Below are positions 33,091 through 33,726 of a stretch of 33,726 nt of DNA, one piece after another (within the stretch, counting starts at the first letter, position 1; each line of letters starts with the position of its first letter). The notes beneath the pieces are model-generated. The model made no database searches and was not told the origin of the DNA. It saw nothing but the letters and a program-made list of their open reading frames with translations. This stretch comes from Candidatus Auribacterota bacterium (GTDB lineage Bacteria; Auribacterota; Ancaeobacteria; Ancaeobacterales; Ancaeobacteraceae): positions 1 through 33,726 of the forward strand of contig JAKLEM010000001.1 of NCBI GenBank assembly GCA_022711655.1, read 5' to 3'. The translations under genes were made by a program, and so were the position numbers.

Positions 33091-33726
33091 ATGGACGCGA
33101 AAAAGACCGAAGAGATCCTCGAGTTTATCCTTCGCAAGACAGATCAGGGAGATGTCCGCATCGACGGGCTGCTGGAGCGGAAAGAACCGCCGATAACGCT
33201 CGAGGCGCTGCGCGAGATGGAGCACGACGGCCTGATCGAGATGAAGGGCGGCATGGTGTCGCTGCTCAAGCCGGGGCGCGATATCGCGACGCGTATCCTG
33301 CGGTGCCACCGGCTCGCCGAGAGGCTTTTCGACGTGCTTGACATGAGCCACGATCACCGGGAGGAGGCGGCCTGCCATTTCGAGCATCTCATCCCGCTGG
33401 AGGCGTCCGAGGCGATATGCACGCTCCTCGGGCATCCGACGGAATGCCAGCACGGCAAACCGATACCGCCCGGCGAGTGCTGCAAGCGGGCGCAGCGCGA
33501 GGTGCAGAGTATCGTCTTGGGACTTGCCGACCTGCGCGCGGGAGAGCGCGGCAAGATCGTTTACATGACCACCAAGCAGCACCAGCGGATGGACAAGCTG
33601 ACGTCGTTCGGCTTCTTCCCCGGAGTCGAAGTGAAGGTCCACCAGACGTCGCCGGCGTACGTGGTGCAGATAGGGAACACCGATATCGCGATGGACCGCG
33701 AAGTGCTCCTGAACATATTCGTGAGG
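33091..33726 (+). CDS. DtxR-family regulator with C-terminal FeoA/SH3 domain (partial)
   Basis: The frame runs off the right edge with no stop, giving at least 212 residues. A winged-helix N-terminus (~1-65: ILEFILRKTDQGDV ... LREMEHDGLIEMKGGMVSL) precedes the DtxR metal-binding and dimerisation domain (CHRLAERLFDVLDM; EEAACHFEHLIPLEASEAI; a CQHGKPIPPGECC cysteine/histidine patch). A FeoA-like SH3 fold comes last (LRAGERGKIVYM ... LTSFGFFPGVEVKVHQTSP). It should repress iron uptake genes when Fe(II) or Mn(II) is bound, and the FeoA-like part may also contact FeoB. I chose ATG 33091; an in-frame ATG at 33079 has no room for a ribosome site. It is co-transcribed with feoB. Confidence 0.88.
   Translation, partial: MDAKKTEEILEFILRKTDQGDVRIDGLLERKEPPITLEALREMEHDGLIEMKGGMVSLLKPGRDIATRILRCHRLAERLFDVLDMSHDHREEAACHFEHLIPLEASEAICTLLGHPTECQHGKPIPPGECCKRAQREVQSIVLGLADLRAGERGKIVYMTTKQHQRMDKLTSFGFFPGVEVKVHQTSPAYVVQIGNTDIAMDREVLLNIFVR

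Noticed and set aside
1-33726. tRNA, rRNA, CRISPR array, insertion sequence or phage genes
   Set aside because: None was seen: no transposase or integrase motifs, no regularly spaced repeats, and nearly all DNA is covered by + strand genes.

Overview
The window is a GC-rich (roughly 60%) segment of a bacterial chromosome with every convincing gene on the + strand. It encodes an outer-membrane beta-barrel exporter, several secreted proteins and a complete-looking exopolysaccharide synthase, so the cell is a diderm (Gram-negative-type) bacterium. It resembles an uncultured environmental lineage such as Omnitrophota or a neighbour, but this is a guess and nothing here fixes the taxon. There are no rRNA or tRNA genes, CRISPR arrays or insertion sequences. 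The largest gap between genes is 222 bp.

Layout. (1) 2-1216: 3' part of a signalling protein with a receiver-like tail and two H-[DE]-x-N-N-K phosphotransfer-like motifs. (2) 1314-2561: an Fe-S-type Rrf2 repressor and a ferredoxin-like protein behind a promoter that carries a perfect 10-bp inverted repeat. (3) 2784-4822: a secreted PIG-L/LmbE deacetylase and a GNAT acetyltransferase. (4) 4915-12825: a phosphorelay cassette made of a giant CHASE-LOV-PAS-PAS hybrid histidine kinase with two receivers, an HPt protein, a GspE/PilB-like ATPase fused to a receiver, and three single-domain receivers, one of them frameshifted. (5) 12818-30989: a Pel exopolysaccharide operon with unusual architecture. 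(6) 31074-33726: FeoB and a DtxR-FeoA fusion regulator that runs off the right edge.

The Pel locus is the centrepiece. PelA is split into separate hydrolase (GH114/GH166-like) and deacetylase genes. The deacetylase is present as two tandem copies, and a second hydrolase paralogue closes the operon after pelG. PelB (TPR plus outer-membrane barrel) is broken into two overlapping frames at a seven-A run; removing one A would give a single ~1413-residue PelB. No pelC is recognisable, and a degenerate receiver lies between pelB and pelD. PelD lacks the arginine of the c-di-GMP I-site. A 677-residue HEAT-repeat protein sits between pelE and pelF. Most junctions overlap by a few bases, so the operon is probably translated as a coupled unit.

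Working model (inference): a LOV blue-light sensor kinase feeds a phosphorelay of HPt and single-domain receivers encoded directly upstream of, and overlapping, the Pel operon. Pel output may therefore depend on light or phosphorelay rather than on the canonical PelD/c-di-GMP switch. Two homopolymer frameshifts (G8 at 11778-11785, A7 at 20017-20023) are either assembly errors or real slippage or phase-variation sites, and raw reads would decide.
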